Positions 41,990-54,357 of a stretch of 64,000 nucleotides of DNA are shown one piece after another. A program made the translations under genes and the position numbers. The notes beneath the pieces were generated by a model. It was not told the origin of the DNA. It did no database searches and saw nothing but the letters and a program-made list of their open reading frames with translations. The stretch is taken from the NCBI GenBank assembly GCA_003996215.1, contig QJPP01001921.1, positions 62,001 through 126,000 of the forward strand, written 5' to 3'. Numbering within the stretch: position 1 is the first letter of the stretch; each line of letters starts with the position of its first letter. Origin of the DNA: Jaltomata sinuosa. Lineage: Eukaryota; Streptophyta; Magnoliopsida; Solanales; Solanaceae.

Positions 41990-43917
41990 GTGTTATAGGA
42001 TAGGATCTAATATTTTTATTTCAAATATGTAAAAGCCGACAATCTCGTGCGTGGCCCAAAGCCTTGGATTTTTTAAGAATTAATAGAATAATTTTTTTGC
42101 CTACGAATGCACAAGGTAAAAATTATGCTCGTTGTAATTAAAGCCAGTCGAACAATTGAAAATTAGGATTAAATTTTAAAATACCCCAGGGACTTGCTAA
42201 CAAATTAGGGAATCACTTTTGTATCAGGGACTCGCTCTGAATCAATGACTCACTCTTATATCAGGGACTTGCTCTTTAATCAAGGATTTGTTCTCGAATT
42301 AAGGGCTCGCTCCTGAATCTGGGACTTAGTACTAAATCATGGAAGTTTTCTCAAGCCAAGGGCTCAAGTGGATCTTTAACGCAAGAATTCATGCTCGAAA
42401 TGCCAAGACCCTCGGTGGAACACCTAGAACACTAGGGATTGTTGGCATATAAAAAAAAGTCTAAAGAAATGGAACTTCGGTCAATGATGGGGGATACAAA
42501 TTAAGTTAATAACTGTTGCTATAAAATTGCAATGGACTGATCACCTGTAAGCAACATAGCATAGCCACCTCCAAGGACGGCCTCGACAATAAGGAAATAT
42601 TTTTGACCCCCAATGAACTAAAACCTAAGTCTGATATATTGTTCTAATTGTAAGTCCAGCCCTTCCCGAATGCTACGGCCTTAGTATCCAAGAGACGTTT
42701 TAGCTTAGCATATAAAAAATTAAATTTAGTGGATCCCCCTCAAGGAATCAAGGAATCAAGGAAAAAAGGGGCTCAATGTCCTAAAATGGATATGGAGATT
42801 CCATTGCCTAGTCCGATAATAGATCGATAAGATGTGCAAAAAATAAAAAGAAAATGAATTAAAATAGCCATCTCCGATCATCTTTCCATACTTAACTTCT
42901 CATCCTGACTCAGATCCATCAGATCTCCCTCAATAGGGTTTTACATTCACATACGTCCCCCTTAGCAAAAAAAGATGAATGGAGTTATGAGTCTCCACCA
43001 AGAGAGGAATAAGCCATTAAGTTTGGACCCTCAAAAGAACAGTTGTATCAGGGTAACGAGGGAACATGAATAAGAGGGCACAACCACAAAAGCATAAAAA
43101 ACAAGAAAATAAACATGCGGGAAGCCAAGAATTCGTGAAATGTTTCCTTTATATAAAGGCCTCAAAAAGGGCTTACAATTGATATCCCCTACGAAAATGG
43201 GATTGAATTTTCAATAATTTCTTCTAAGTTACTAAATTGCTAAGATTACAATCCTAGAAGGGCCACATGACAGAATCCTTCCCACGCCATCACATATGAC
43301 ACAATCTGTTAGAGAACTTGGCATACTCACTAACCTGAGGGCGCCATCATCCAAGGGATTTGGTAGGCTTGGAATAACACTGTGTCTGGGATCCTCCCAA
43401 GAGATGCCAAAAAGGCTGCACATCAATTGATTGCCACCACTGCCTTGGTGCCACATAAGGGAAAGGAGAAGTCATAAGAATAAAGGTTCCTCAGGGAGTT
43501 ACTTCGATATAAGTTGGCCAAAAAGCTTAAGAGGCTCTCCTATTTTTCCCTATGACACGAGGTCTGCCTTCACTACGAAGAGCTCCAAAATCATTGGCAT
43601 GAGGAAAAACTGCATCATTCAAGGGCTTATCTCTAAGAGGACAGCAGGCCGACTATGTTAATAGCCTAAAAAGGGGAAAATGAACATAACCCATGCGGGA
43701 TAGTCCTAACATTAAAGTCATAAGAATTTTAACATGCCAAGAAACCACTAAGGCGATGCTCGCACCTTTGGACAACCTAGATGGGTAGTGGTCAATCATC
43801 GGTCAATCTCATTGTCCTCATCTTGAGTCTCACCCCAGCTACTACCTTATCCTCGACAATAATCTGGAAAATATGTATAAAAAACTGACTCCAGGGTCGA
43901 AGACAAGGGGGAAAAGA
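41990..43917. other. Unclassified repeat-like region
   Basis: No intact gene. Positions about 42185-42330 contain a degenerate tandem repeat built on AGGGACTCGCTCTGAATC (roughly 25-28 bp). The rest has retroelement-like composition but no motif I can name, and open frames are short and without known domains. Confidence 0.4.
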
Positions 43918-44022
43918 GATACTATTCTAAAGCAAGTGGTTCAACACATAGGAGATGTGTGATTTTTCTTAGAAGATTTCAGTAATGTTGAAGATCACAA
44001 TGCTACTTACATAACTCAATTG
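43918..44022 (+). pseudogene. Copia RNase H remnant, left half
   Basis: The plus strand reads QVVQHIGDV, a stop, then EDHNATYITQL, corresponding to the late RNase H region of Ty1-copia pol. The reading continues directly at 62767 (KEGYIGEDFSTKYF) once the Tekay-like insertion and one copy of its AATTG duplication are removed, so the nested insertion split it. Confidence 0.7.
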
Positions 44023-44952
44023 TGTAACACCCCAGAATTTCGAATCGGCTTTTAAGTTAAGAGTCTCTGAAAATTTTAAACTTTCCAGGAATTACGAGTC
44101 CAAATCACGGCACGTGGTTTGAACCATGAGCCGTGGAATAGAGTCGTGGTTTGACTTCTGCAGTTCAACCACTAGTCTTAAGACCATGAGTGTGTTCTAC
44201 GGACCATAGTTCATTCTACGGACCGTATTATTCACCCGTGGAATCAAACCTGAGGACTGACTGTTTCCCTAGGTACCACAAGTGGGTTCTACAGACAGTA
44301 GTTTGTCCTACGGGCTGTAATGACCACTCATGGAACCAAGTCTGAGGTCTACCGAGTTCTACAGGAACTATGATGAGTCTACGGACCGTCCTGTTGACTC
44401 TACGACCGTGGAATCCACCCATGGAACCTGGAGCCGAGAATTTTTAACAGCTTTTCTCCAATTAAATCTCAGGGGTATTTATGTAACTACCCACCCTTTT
44501 AACTCTTAAGTGAGGTTGTTTTGACCACTTTTAGTAGATTTTCTACCCCATTTAGCCTAAGCCTTTCATTATCCCTCATTCATCCACCAAGAAGGGAAAA
44601 GTACTCCTTCAAGCTCCAAGTTCAAGCCTATATTTCTCTTCATCTAGATTAAGTAAAGCTTCAAATCAGTATTTAGTTTATTTATTCAGTATTTAGAGTT
44701 AGTTGAGGGCCTGTCCCAATAACTCACCAGTAGTAGAGGCTTTCAGACATAGAGTCAGATATTCAGTTGTATTCAGATCTTAAATCTTTGACTTTATTTA
44801 TATAACAGATTAAGTTGTTCATTACTTCAGTTGAGCTTCCGTTCCTATGTTTTGTTCAGTTTTTAAGTCATGATAAAGCTAGAGGGTTATCTTGAGATCA
44901 CTCGTGATCTTGAGTCCCGTATTACATCCAGGGGTAGCCTCGGGGTGTGACA
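44023..44952 (+). repeat. 5' LTR of the Tekay-like element
   Basis: 930 bp, TG...CA. It contains short repeated TCTACGGACCGT-type blocks (44160-44410). Relative to the 3' LTR it lacks a 1,141-bp segment (61339-62479), with the joint at TCAAATCAG then TATTTAG near 44671. Confidence 0.87.
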
Positions 44953-44956
44953 AACT

Positions 44957-44968
44957 TGGTATCAGAGC
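44957..44968 (+). promoter_or_regulatory. Primer-binding site of the Tekay-like element
   Basis: TGGTATCAGAGC lies four bases after the 5' LTR, the tRNA-Met site usual for chromovirus-type gypsy elements. Confidence 0.9.
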
Positions 44969-45189
44969 CTCAGGTTCAAGAGTCCTAGAGTGTCTAAAAG
45001 CCACATCAAGTAGAGTCTCTTTCATGGTTGTGAAGCGCGCCACACTTATGGGAGGGAGGCTATGAGATGTTTTAGGAAAAACTTCACTTATTTCATGTTC
45101 ACTATCGTGCGATAGAGTTTGACTCTATTTACCCTTCTAATCTATTCCTTACGCATTTCAGATAATATCTCCGTGAAGAAACTCCTCGA

Positions 45190-45600
45190 GGAATGCTAAT
45201 CCGATCGCTCCAGATCATGAAGTTACGAATGCGGAATTTCGTGAAGCCATCTATATGTTGGCTCAAGCCATGACAGCTCAGTTGAATAAGAAAAAGAAAC
45301 TAAAGAAGAGGAAGAGGGAGAACAAGAAGACCAGAACATGGAACTAGTCATCTTTTCAGCAGAGGTCATCCAGACTAACCCCATCTTCAGTTAGCATACC
45401 TGCCCTCGATTCTCAGTCTTGTCACTATAGGGCTCCTAGGACCTTGAGGTACCCTCGGTGTGGTAGTTGTGGTAAGCTCCATCTAAATGAGTGTCTTACG
45501 GGCAAAGATGGGTGTTTTAGGTGTAGTCAGTTAGGCCATAGGATTAAGGATTGCCCCTCAGCTAAGTGGAGCAACTGTGGTGTTCAGCTCCAAAACTGAT
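45190..45600 (+). pseudogene. Internally deleted gag of the Tekay-like element
   Basis: It reads NANPIAPDHEVTNAEFREAI, then MLAQAMTAQLN, the usual gag start in this group. Then, with most of the capsid region missing, it jumps to the C-terminal part with a CCHC zinc knuckle (CFRCSQLGHRIKDC, near 45510-45560). Stops interrupt it. No protease or reverse transcriptase follows. Confidence 0.75.
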
Positions 45601-46696
45601 TCCTTTCATTGCCTAGTCAGCCGGGTCAGAGTATTCCTCCAGAAGTTGAGTCAGGTATGTCACTAGATTTTCTCCCTTTATGCATCCATATCCCCCAGAC
45701 CCCTACTCTTGTATGGTTGTGAGTTGTCTTAACTTAGAACGAGGCAATGATAGAGGAGGATAGTATCATCGTGATATGTACAGCCCTATATGAGATGGAA
45801 GAGGTGAGGCCTAGACAATTAGGCAAGGGAGAGTCTTATACTATAGAATGAAGTGGGTATTTGTACTGGATTTTGGAGTAGTGTCTGTTCTATTAAGGTG
45901 AAATGATCATAGTTCCGTTTAGAGGTTAGCGAGAGGTCCATAGGCTTAGAAAGGTAGCATGAATCTAAGGGGGAGATGGTAGGATGTAGAATCGGTTAGA
46001 TTTATGAGGCTCAGGTATTAATGCTTTTGGGTGTTAGAACAAGGTTGGATGGGAGGCAGAAGCTTAATTCCATCCTAGCGTCCTAAGTATACTTCTCCCA
46101 TCACGATACATTTTTGCATGCCTTGTGTGTCAGCGCCATGGTCCTATTTCAAATTATGCACTCCATTCAAATTCACGCTCATATTTAGCTTCTAGAGTGA
46201 CAAGTGATTGCTTCAGACAACGATTCTAGTCTTACTCTGCGATTCCATAAATCCCAGCTTTATGCCTTGAGGTTCGTTATTTATGTAAACGCATGTCTCT
46301 CAGCATGCTCAATCCTATTTACTCAGTTCAGTCCTTAAACATGCCTTAATGGAAAATCAAATCATATTACGTCATGTATATGCTCAGACCTGATTCTTGA
46401 ACGATTCGCGCTTATGATTTCCCTACTCTAAATCCATTTGACCTTTGCATTTGATGACGAGGGGTGGTGATCCCCACTATTCATGTCTTATGTGCCCAGT
46501 ATGTGAAGTGCTCATGCCTATTGTGCTCGATTCCCTAAGCCTCACATTGAGTGGCTTGATCACGCTAAGTGCAAGTCAAGATCAATCAGTAATCCTTCAT
46601 TGGTGTACTTATTCCACCTTGGCTTCTAGGTGTGGGCATATTGGGAGGTAAAATTGTTCAGGCGAAATGGCTAGTTGAAGAATTTATGTATGTCCT
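45601..46696 (+). other. Decayed internal sequence of the Tekay-like element
   Basis: No readable domain. Presumably eroded internal or 3' untranslated sequence of the host element up to the Ogre/Tat-like LTR. Confidence 0.4.
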
Positions 46697-49600
46697 TGTT
46701 GACACCCAATTTTGACCTCCCTTTACCTCTCTCGGGCTGTTATTTTAATAACAATAATTATTTTAAATATTAACTTATTGTATATTTTACTTGATTTATT
46801 AAATAAACTACGTGTTAACACTTTAAAATTAGTATATAAATATATAATTATTCTCTATTATTACTATTTTTATCATAAATTTCATATGATATTATATGTC
46901 ATTTATTTTACGTATAATATATATACGTAATTTATTTATTTAAAATAATTTATCTTTTGATAATTATCGTTAATTATTATTTTATCTATTAAATTATATA
47001 TGTAATATTTTATTTATTAAATAGCAGCCCAATTTTAATTTTCTTCCCAATTTATTTTAATTCTAGCCTCCTTTTATTCAATTTATTTCAATTCTAGCCT
47101 AAAATAGAGTCAATTTGGACTCAATTTCAAATGCTCCATTTTAATTTCAATTCGGGTACCCATTGACCCGTTAATCCGACCCGTGTCAAATCCAATTTCA
47201 ACCGTTGATCAAACATGATCAACCCTTTCCTTTTATTAATCAACCCTAACCCATTTTTCTCCCAAACCAGCCGCCTCACCCGATCTCCACCTTCATCTCC
47301 TCTCCTCTTCAACCCTACCACTGTCGGCCTTCCATGGTCGGTGAAATACCGGCAAACTCCACCGCCAACAACATTGTAACCCCCATCTCCAACCAAAAAA
47401 CCCACCATCACCCTCCTCCTTTCTCCCTTGCTCTCCCTCTTGTCATCTCCGTCCGGCGAAATCCCAAACAGCCGCCACCACGCTGTCTCGCCAAACAGTC
47501 ACCCAAACTACCACCAAGACCCACAAACAGCCGCCCTTGTCCTGACCCACAAACAGCCGCCCTTGTCCTGACCCACAAACAGCCGCCCTTGTCCTGACCC
47601 ACAAACAGCCACCCTCTCCATAACAGCCACCCAGAAAACCCACAAACAGCCACCCTCTCCATAACCTTCTCCTCCCCTTTTCTTCACTCCACCGAAACCA
47701 AAAATCTCACGCCCCAGCACCGGCGAAACCTCACAAAAAGAAATCTGAATCGATGAAGAGACTATTGTGTATGGCTCGGCTAAGCGTGACTGGTTGAGAA
47801 TTCATCAAGACCAGATGCATATCTTTGGTTTCTGTTAAAGATCAGTATTACGAATCTACTCCGGGTTTGGTCTATTTCATAATTTAATCCCCTTTTCTTG
47901 CTGTTATTTGATTTTCAGATGCAAAATTAGTAATTTGGCTATATTTTGTGGTTGGAATTCTGTGATGTTGTGATAATTACTCCATGCGGACTGTCGTATG
48001 TGAAAAACCCATTTTGTTATGAATTTTGTTTCTAGCCTGATTTCGAAAAAATTCAAATATATAGTTGCTTCGTTGTGAAATCAATGTCTAAGCATATTGG
48101 GTTACTATGTTGATTTCAATTTCTAGCTTGTTGTTTCTAGTTCTAAGTTTGGAATTGCTTAGTTTACATTTGTCTGCTGCCTCCATGCTTTGTTTACAAA
48201 TGGTTGGGATACGATTCTCATTCATGTCTTGATAGTTTGGGTCTGTTTAGAGTTTCGAAGGGGAAGAGTAGTTAAAGATCTTTTTCCTCTCTGACAAGCT
48301 GTGATTTTGTTCATTAGGGATCCCGTTGATGTGGATTCTTTGTGCCCATTACCTGATTATCTTAGGTTGTGATTGATTCAATCCAAGCATTATCCATGTT
48401 TTCCTTCTTGTATGAGTGATCTTCGTACTTATTTATTTCTAGCAGTTGTAGTGATTTTGATATATTTGTCCCCTTCTCTTCTTAAGGTTCAAATTAGGAC
48501 AAGCTTAAAACTTGATTTGCTTGGTAAATTTTAGCATATCAGTGTACCTATAATTGATCCTGTTGTCTTATTTGAATTAGAATGATATTGATAATTGGTT
48601 ATTCGTGATTGATTCTTTCTCCTTATATAGATTTTATCAGCCTTAGTACTTAAATAAATAAGGTAAAATTTTGACTTGTTATACCCCCTTAATTATTTTA
48701 ATTGCTTGATTTTGGGAAATTTTATGGTAAATTCAATAATTTATTTAAAATTTGCCTTGGTTTTGCAATTAAAGAGACTGATTTCTTTTGAAAAAGAAAG
48801 GATATCTCTTGCTTCTGTTATTCTGAAATAATTTTAGTACTCACGTATTTATGGTAAACTAGGCTTGATTTTTTGCTAATTGATTCTACTGATCCATTAA
48901 GGAAAAGATTTCTCTTGATTGATGCTTTGAACATTCTCTTCCTCCAATAACAGCCTTATATTTTACTACATAAACAGTCCCCTCTTTTCATAGTTTTGGA
49001 GGATTTTTACTCATTACTACTCTAATATTTTAAGAATTCTCTTCTCTGTGGTCAAGCTTACTGATTGCTAAGTATTGGACTTTGACTATTTTCTTATTGT
49101 TTGCGGCCAACTGGTTAGTCTCTATTGATGTAGATTCCAATTCATATATGATCACTTGTAACCTAAATGTGTGCTTTAGTCGATCTATGTTGTTACTTTT
49201 GATTATTCTATGTACGTCTTTGTATCTGTGAGTCAATTAGAGAACATGTATATAGGATGTCTAAACTTTACTTCTTGTTGGCTTGATCTGATCTGTTTCC
49301 TTTTGTGCTTTAGTCATGAACCAGTGTTACTTGTTAAAAGATTAGATATTGCTTGTTCGCATAGTGACTGCTCGATTATATTTGGTTATGTCTTGGCTGC
49401 TCGATTATGTTTGGTTATGTCTTGGTTGGTTTTCGTGGTATTTGGAGGAATACGGAGGCCCTAATGCATTCATGCTCCTTGACATAAGCACTGCCTAGGG
49501 TCCTTGAGATCCTCAGAAACTCTGACATGTCAAGGCGTGATTTAAGGGTTGTATTAAAGTTCTCCGAGTCCTATGTTCTACATGTTTGACAGGTTCTTGT

Positions 49601-51373
49601 TGGCTGTTAAGAGTTGTTCGGGATCGGGATTTCTGAGTATCAGGACAACCTGTTCTTTAGCTTTAAATTCTGTTCATTATTTTGGTCTGTAATAATTTAT
49701 TGTAAAACTCTGACGACAAATGAAATACTTTAGGGGACTTCTATGGGGGAAGGGCAAATTACGTGCTATTTGCCTTAGTTGTTTGAAAACGCCTAGAAAA
49801 CATGCCTATAGGTAAGTTCGTTTCAGCTTTAAAATTAATTAGCATGCTCTATGGCTTAAAGTCAGTTTTCAGTTCTGTTTAGTTGTCATGTTTATAAGTT
49901 AAATATGTTTCAGCATTTATGATAGTTAGCTACCATGTTTTAAGTTGTAAAAAATCAGTTTCAGCATATAAATAACAAAGTTAGTTACCATGTTTAAAAT
50001 CAACTTCATCTTTTAAACAAAATCAGAATCATGCCTAGTTTAAAATCGATTTCAGCATCAGTGTTCTGTGTATTTTAGATAGCATGCTTATAGGGTTAAT
50101 TCAGTTTCTGCATATACCACAACTAGAAATCATGCCTATAGGATTCAGCACGTCGAAGCTGTTTCATCATGTTAAAATCAGTTCAGCATGTTAGAGGCTG
50201 TTTCAAAATGCTAAATCGGGTTCAGTATGTTTCAGCATTTTAAAACTAAGTAGTTACCATGCCTGTAGGACTAAATAAGCTTTCAACATGTTAAATCATT
50301 TAGTTAGCATGCTTATAGGATTTAAATTTATTTCAGTACATTATTTCATTTAGATATCATGCTCATAAGATTTAATTAATAAATTTTTTGCACATCTATA
50401 CTACTAGAAATCAAGTTGTAGTTTATTAAGGCGTTAATTTCTGAAGCATAGTTTATCACCTTGTACCTTCATTAAATGATTAAGATGCATGTTTGAGACT
50501 GTTATGTGCTACTTGTTTAAAAGTCCCTTCTTGTTTTGCTTGACGCTTTCCCGTGTCTAATTAGAAAACCTAAGATTTTATTTGTCTAGTTCCATACCCA
50601 AATAGTAAGTCCAAACGCCTCTTGGACGTTAAGTTGGGACGGGTAAGCATCTTAAGACGCGTTAGTATTTTTCATTTGTTTAGTGAGCTTTTAGAATAAT
50701 AATCTTAATAACCAACTTAGGTGGGTAGATAGACGGACATGATGGAAATTGACCGGAGCAGAATACAACAATGTCTTTGAAATTATCTTGGTAAATAAGC
50801 CGAGCGCTGATCCGAATAGGTTAAAATTAACCTAAGTTTAATTCTTATATTCTTACGTGTTTGGGGTAGTATTAATTAAATCACCTACTAATTAGATCTC
50901 TTTTCCTATATCTTTTTTTCGAATTCTATCTTCTCGCTTATATGATTTTCTTATGTGTTTATTTAGATTTTAAATATTTCACATGCTTAATTCTTGCTCA
51001 CCTAGTTTCATTAATAATTAAACTGGTTTATTTTATTGACTTCTTAAAAAATAGAATTTATTTGTATAGCGGTGTAGTTTTATTAATTCATATCAATCTT
51101 TGTTTATCACATATTTCTCCACATAAATAACGATTCCGGCAGGGACCCACATTTGTGGACCTCGAAAGGTGCCTAACACCTTCCTTTCGAGGTAACTTGA
51201 ACCCTTACCCGATTTCTGGTTGCGTAGACTTAAAATTTAATTTAATTGTAATTAGTTAGTATGGTGCCCTAACACGCCTTAAATTCGTTAGGTGGCGACT
51301 CTTCACTCTTTTTCATCCTAAAAGAGTTGTCACGTCGATGACCCACTTTTCGCGAGAAAAATGGGGCGCGACA
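46697..51373 (+). repeat. 5' LTR of the Ogre/Tat-like element
   Basis: 4,677 bp. It differs from the right LTR by roughly one to two substitutions per 100 bp by eye, so it is a fairly recent insertion. It contains a 26-27-bp tandem repeat (47515-47600), a 30-bp duplication (near 49375-49435) and a degenerate ~50-bp repeat rich in CATGC(C/T)TATAGGA (49795-50390). Open frames inside it are LTR sequence, not genes. Confidence 0.9.
47515..47600 (+). repeat. 27-bp VNTR inside the Ogre/Tat-like 5' LTR
   Basis: Units of ACAAACAGCCGCCCTTGTCC plus TGACCC occur about three to four times here but once in the right LTR (near 57085-57112). The surrounding block also differs between the LTRs. Confidence 0.8.
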
Positions 51374-51376
51374 GAA

Positions 51377-51394
51377 TGGCGACTCTGCTGGGGA
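51377..51394 (+). promoter_or_regulatory. Primer-binding site of the Ogre/Tat-like element
   Basis: TGGCGACTCTGCTGGGGA lies three bases after the 5' LTR, of the type assigned to tRNA-Arg in Ogre elements. Confidence 0.85.
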
Positions 51395-52984
51395 TATTTA
51401 GGTTCTAACCGTTACGGATTTTGTGTTTATGTGGGATTTTGTGATTCTTTTCCATTAACATTTTTTTTCTTTTTCTTTCTCTGATTTATTTACCTCTTTA
51501 GTTAACTATCTATTTATCTTATGTTTGATCCATGCTCACCCGTTATGCGCTTTTAAGTTTTCTATTGATTTAGTTATCTATTTTTACTGTTTTCCTTAAG
51601 TTGTCCAATGCGTTACTGCTTTTCCCTATATGCTACATGTTACCGTTTTTTATAACTGTCATTCCGTTCATACTTCCTCCCACTTGGGAGCTTCACACTT
51701 TCACACACTATACACGTGAGTTGTGCCTTTGCACTTCTCCAAAATTCTTTCAAATACCAATTTTAGAGAGTTGGCATAGACGTGGGGTGAGCGGATAGTT
51801 TTGCTACCGTGTGACCACGTGCCTCCTCGCATAGGAAAACCTTGAGTCTGTGTTCATCCAAATCTTGGAAACTAAGATAGTGTTGTGCCCACCCCTTATA
51901 CTTAAGTCATGCATGTATTAACTATAAATGCGTGTTCGTGACACAAAAATGATGCATATATTTATTTGCTATGTGTTAATCTTTTATGTTTACGTTATTA
52001 TTTTACCTATTCGATTATTTAATTCGTGTCCTAGCTATCCCTTACTCTTAGAATTCCAAGTTCTAGGCGATGTTAAAATTTATTTATTTGCACTTAATGC
52101 AAGTAATTTTATAGAACTGTACCTTTTTCTTTTAGGCCCAAATCATACAATCTTAGGGCCTAGTCAAATCCTCCTTTATTCTATGATTTGAGCTTGTCCT
52201 CTAGAAATCTTCTTTTGACATACAAATTCTCTCTTGATTTGATCTATTCCTTGATAGGATATCCTAGACCCCTTTCTAACCTCTTAGGGTAATTTATTAC
52301 CTTTAGAATATCCTTGACTCCTCGCATTCAACATAGACATATTATTTTCTCTGTCAAAATCCTATTTATTTGGGTCCATAGTTCATCGTAAGTTTGACTT
52401 TCAATCGTCAACATTCGATGTTTGTGTCATCTTTCAACTCTCGCAACTTTTGAGTTGTATAAATCCCCCATAACCTTAATTCAATTCTGAATAAATCGTA
52501 ATCTGTTACTCAGATAAATAAGGCATTCCACTCTATGACTCCATAATATTGTTCTTCATAAGATATTTTCTTTCGTGCATTCCTCCTTTGTTAATCATGA
52601 ATCTACTTCTCCTAAGGTTGAATAAAGTTGAACGTTAGATGAAAAAGAATAATGCGGAGAGAGCTCGAGTGTTCAACAATAATCGACCTTGTTCATACTA
52701 CGACTCTTAAGTTTGCATCCTAGTATCGTGCCGAACCTTCGAAATCATAAGTTTTGTTACTACCATATATTTCGTGCAAAGCTCAAATCTCTGCGTTTAA
52801 ATCACTCTTTAAATTTTAATTCTCGTCCGTTTTGGGCGTCCTTTATTTTTAAGTATCATTATCATTATTATTATTCAATGTTTCAAGCTTATGTATGCTA
52901 CATGATAATTTTATTTGTGTTTAATTTATTTTTGCTCAAAGGTTGTCTAGCATTTGAACATCGATTCGACTAAGAATCTGCAAT
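51395..52984 (+). other. Leader between PBS and gag
   Basis: About 1.6 kb of AT-rich untranslated sequence with only short open frames. Some Ogre elements have an extra ORF here; I see none. Confidence 0.6.
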
Positions 52985-54357
52985 ATGACAAATATGCTCA
53001 ATATTCGAAAGAAAGCTAGTCTTCTTCCTTCTAGCTCCAGACAAAACACTTTTTGGACTATATCTCCTCTCTCCGTCCCTACTCATACGCTCCCTGAACA
53101 AATATCTTCAGCTCACATTGATCGTGGTACTTTACCGAGCATGATTATATCCGGAAAAAATGAGAACAACAAGCTAGGTGCATTGCAAAAAAGGATTCAT
53201 GATTTAGAGGAGAGGGTGGATGAAAAATTACGCTCTGAAAATGTTTATGACCTGAGGTATAAGAAATTATGTCTACATCCAGGAATTGAATTGCTGCTAG
53301 GGTACAATATTCCAAGATTCAATGTGGTTGATGGGCATGGAGATCCAATCACACATCTTAAGGATTATTGCAGCAGATTGGTTGGAACAGGACATAACGA
53401 GGCTCTTCTTATGAGGTTATTTATTCAGAGTTTATCGGGAATAACACTCACATGGTATGTCAAACAAGACTTTGACAAATGGTATTCGTGGGAAGATATG
53501 GCTCGAGACTTTGTAGAACAATATAAGTTCAACATTAAGGCCGATGCAACTATGCTAAATTTGCTCGGATTAAGAAAATTGAATCATGAGTCTTTTGAGT
53601 AATATGTAACACGATGGAGATTATAAGCTTCTAAAGTGCGTCCTACAGTACCTGAAGAAGAATTGGTACAAACCTTCATAAGATCACTCGATGGTGTATA
53701 TTACGAATCATTATACTTCGCAAGTATTCAAAGCTTTGATAATATGATTCGAATTGGGAAAGAATTAGAATATGGCATTCAGACGGGGAGAATCAATGAT
53801 GTTTCTACAATACAAGCCGCCTTTCAAACATCGAAGAGCTCACAGGATGAAAAAGGAAATAACATATTGACCCCTATACCTCAAACACAATATCATCAAA
53901 ATTCTGAACAAGTCCATGCCATTTTCGATGAGCGTCCCCAGTCATATAACCCACAAAGTTCTCCAGAGGTGTATCAGGCACCCGATTCTTCTCCACAAAA
54001 AGAGAGAAAACCTCGTACCTTTACTCATTTAACGGAAACTTTGTCGAGTATATTTCATAGATTGTGGGCTCAAGGAGTGTTGAAACCAATAAGGGGATGG
54101 ATTCCTAGGTACCATCTGCGTCTTTTGATCCATTCAAAAGTTGTGTTTATCACTCAAATATTCAAGGTCATGATATCGAGGAATGTTCAGCATTGAGGCA
54201 CAAAATTCAGACTCTGATTGAGAAGGGCAAAATAAAAGTGCAAAGATCACTAAACAGTAATCCTGTCATGATAAATACAGTCATTGTTCAAGGTGATCCA
54301 ACAAAAATATTTCCAAGACATTTAACAAGAAAGCGCAAGCTACATCAAAGGAATTGA
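52985..54357 (+). pseudogene. Tat/Ogre-type gag with stops and a frameshift
   Basis: From the ATG at 52985: a basic N-terminus, a coiled-coil start (LGALQKRIHDLEERVDEKL), then the retrotransposon gag domain (DPITHLKDYCSRLVGTG, LSGITLTWYVKQD, YSWEDMARDFVEQYKFN, RKLNHESFE). Two in-frame TAA codons (53600-53602 and 53624-53626) interrupt it. It reopens as RPTVPEEELVQTFIRSLDG. A one-base loss near 54110 shifts the frame just before a zinc-finger-like motif (CVYHSNIQGHDIEEC). The stop is at 54355-54357. No protease, reverse transcriptase or integrase follows. Gag packages the element's RNA; this copy would need gag and pol from relatives. Confidence 0.85.

Noticed and set aside
46712..47720. Frames in the Ogre/Tat-like LTR, repeated near 56277-57134
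   Set aside because: The same frames recur in both LTRs, are AT- or repeat-driven, and change with the 27-bp VNTR; not genes.
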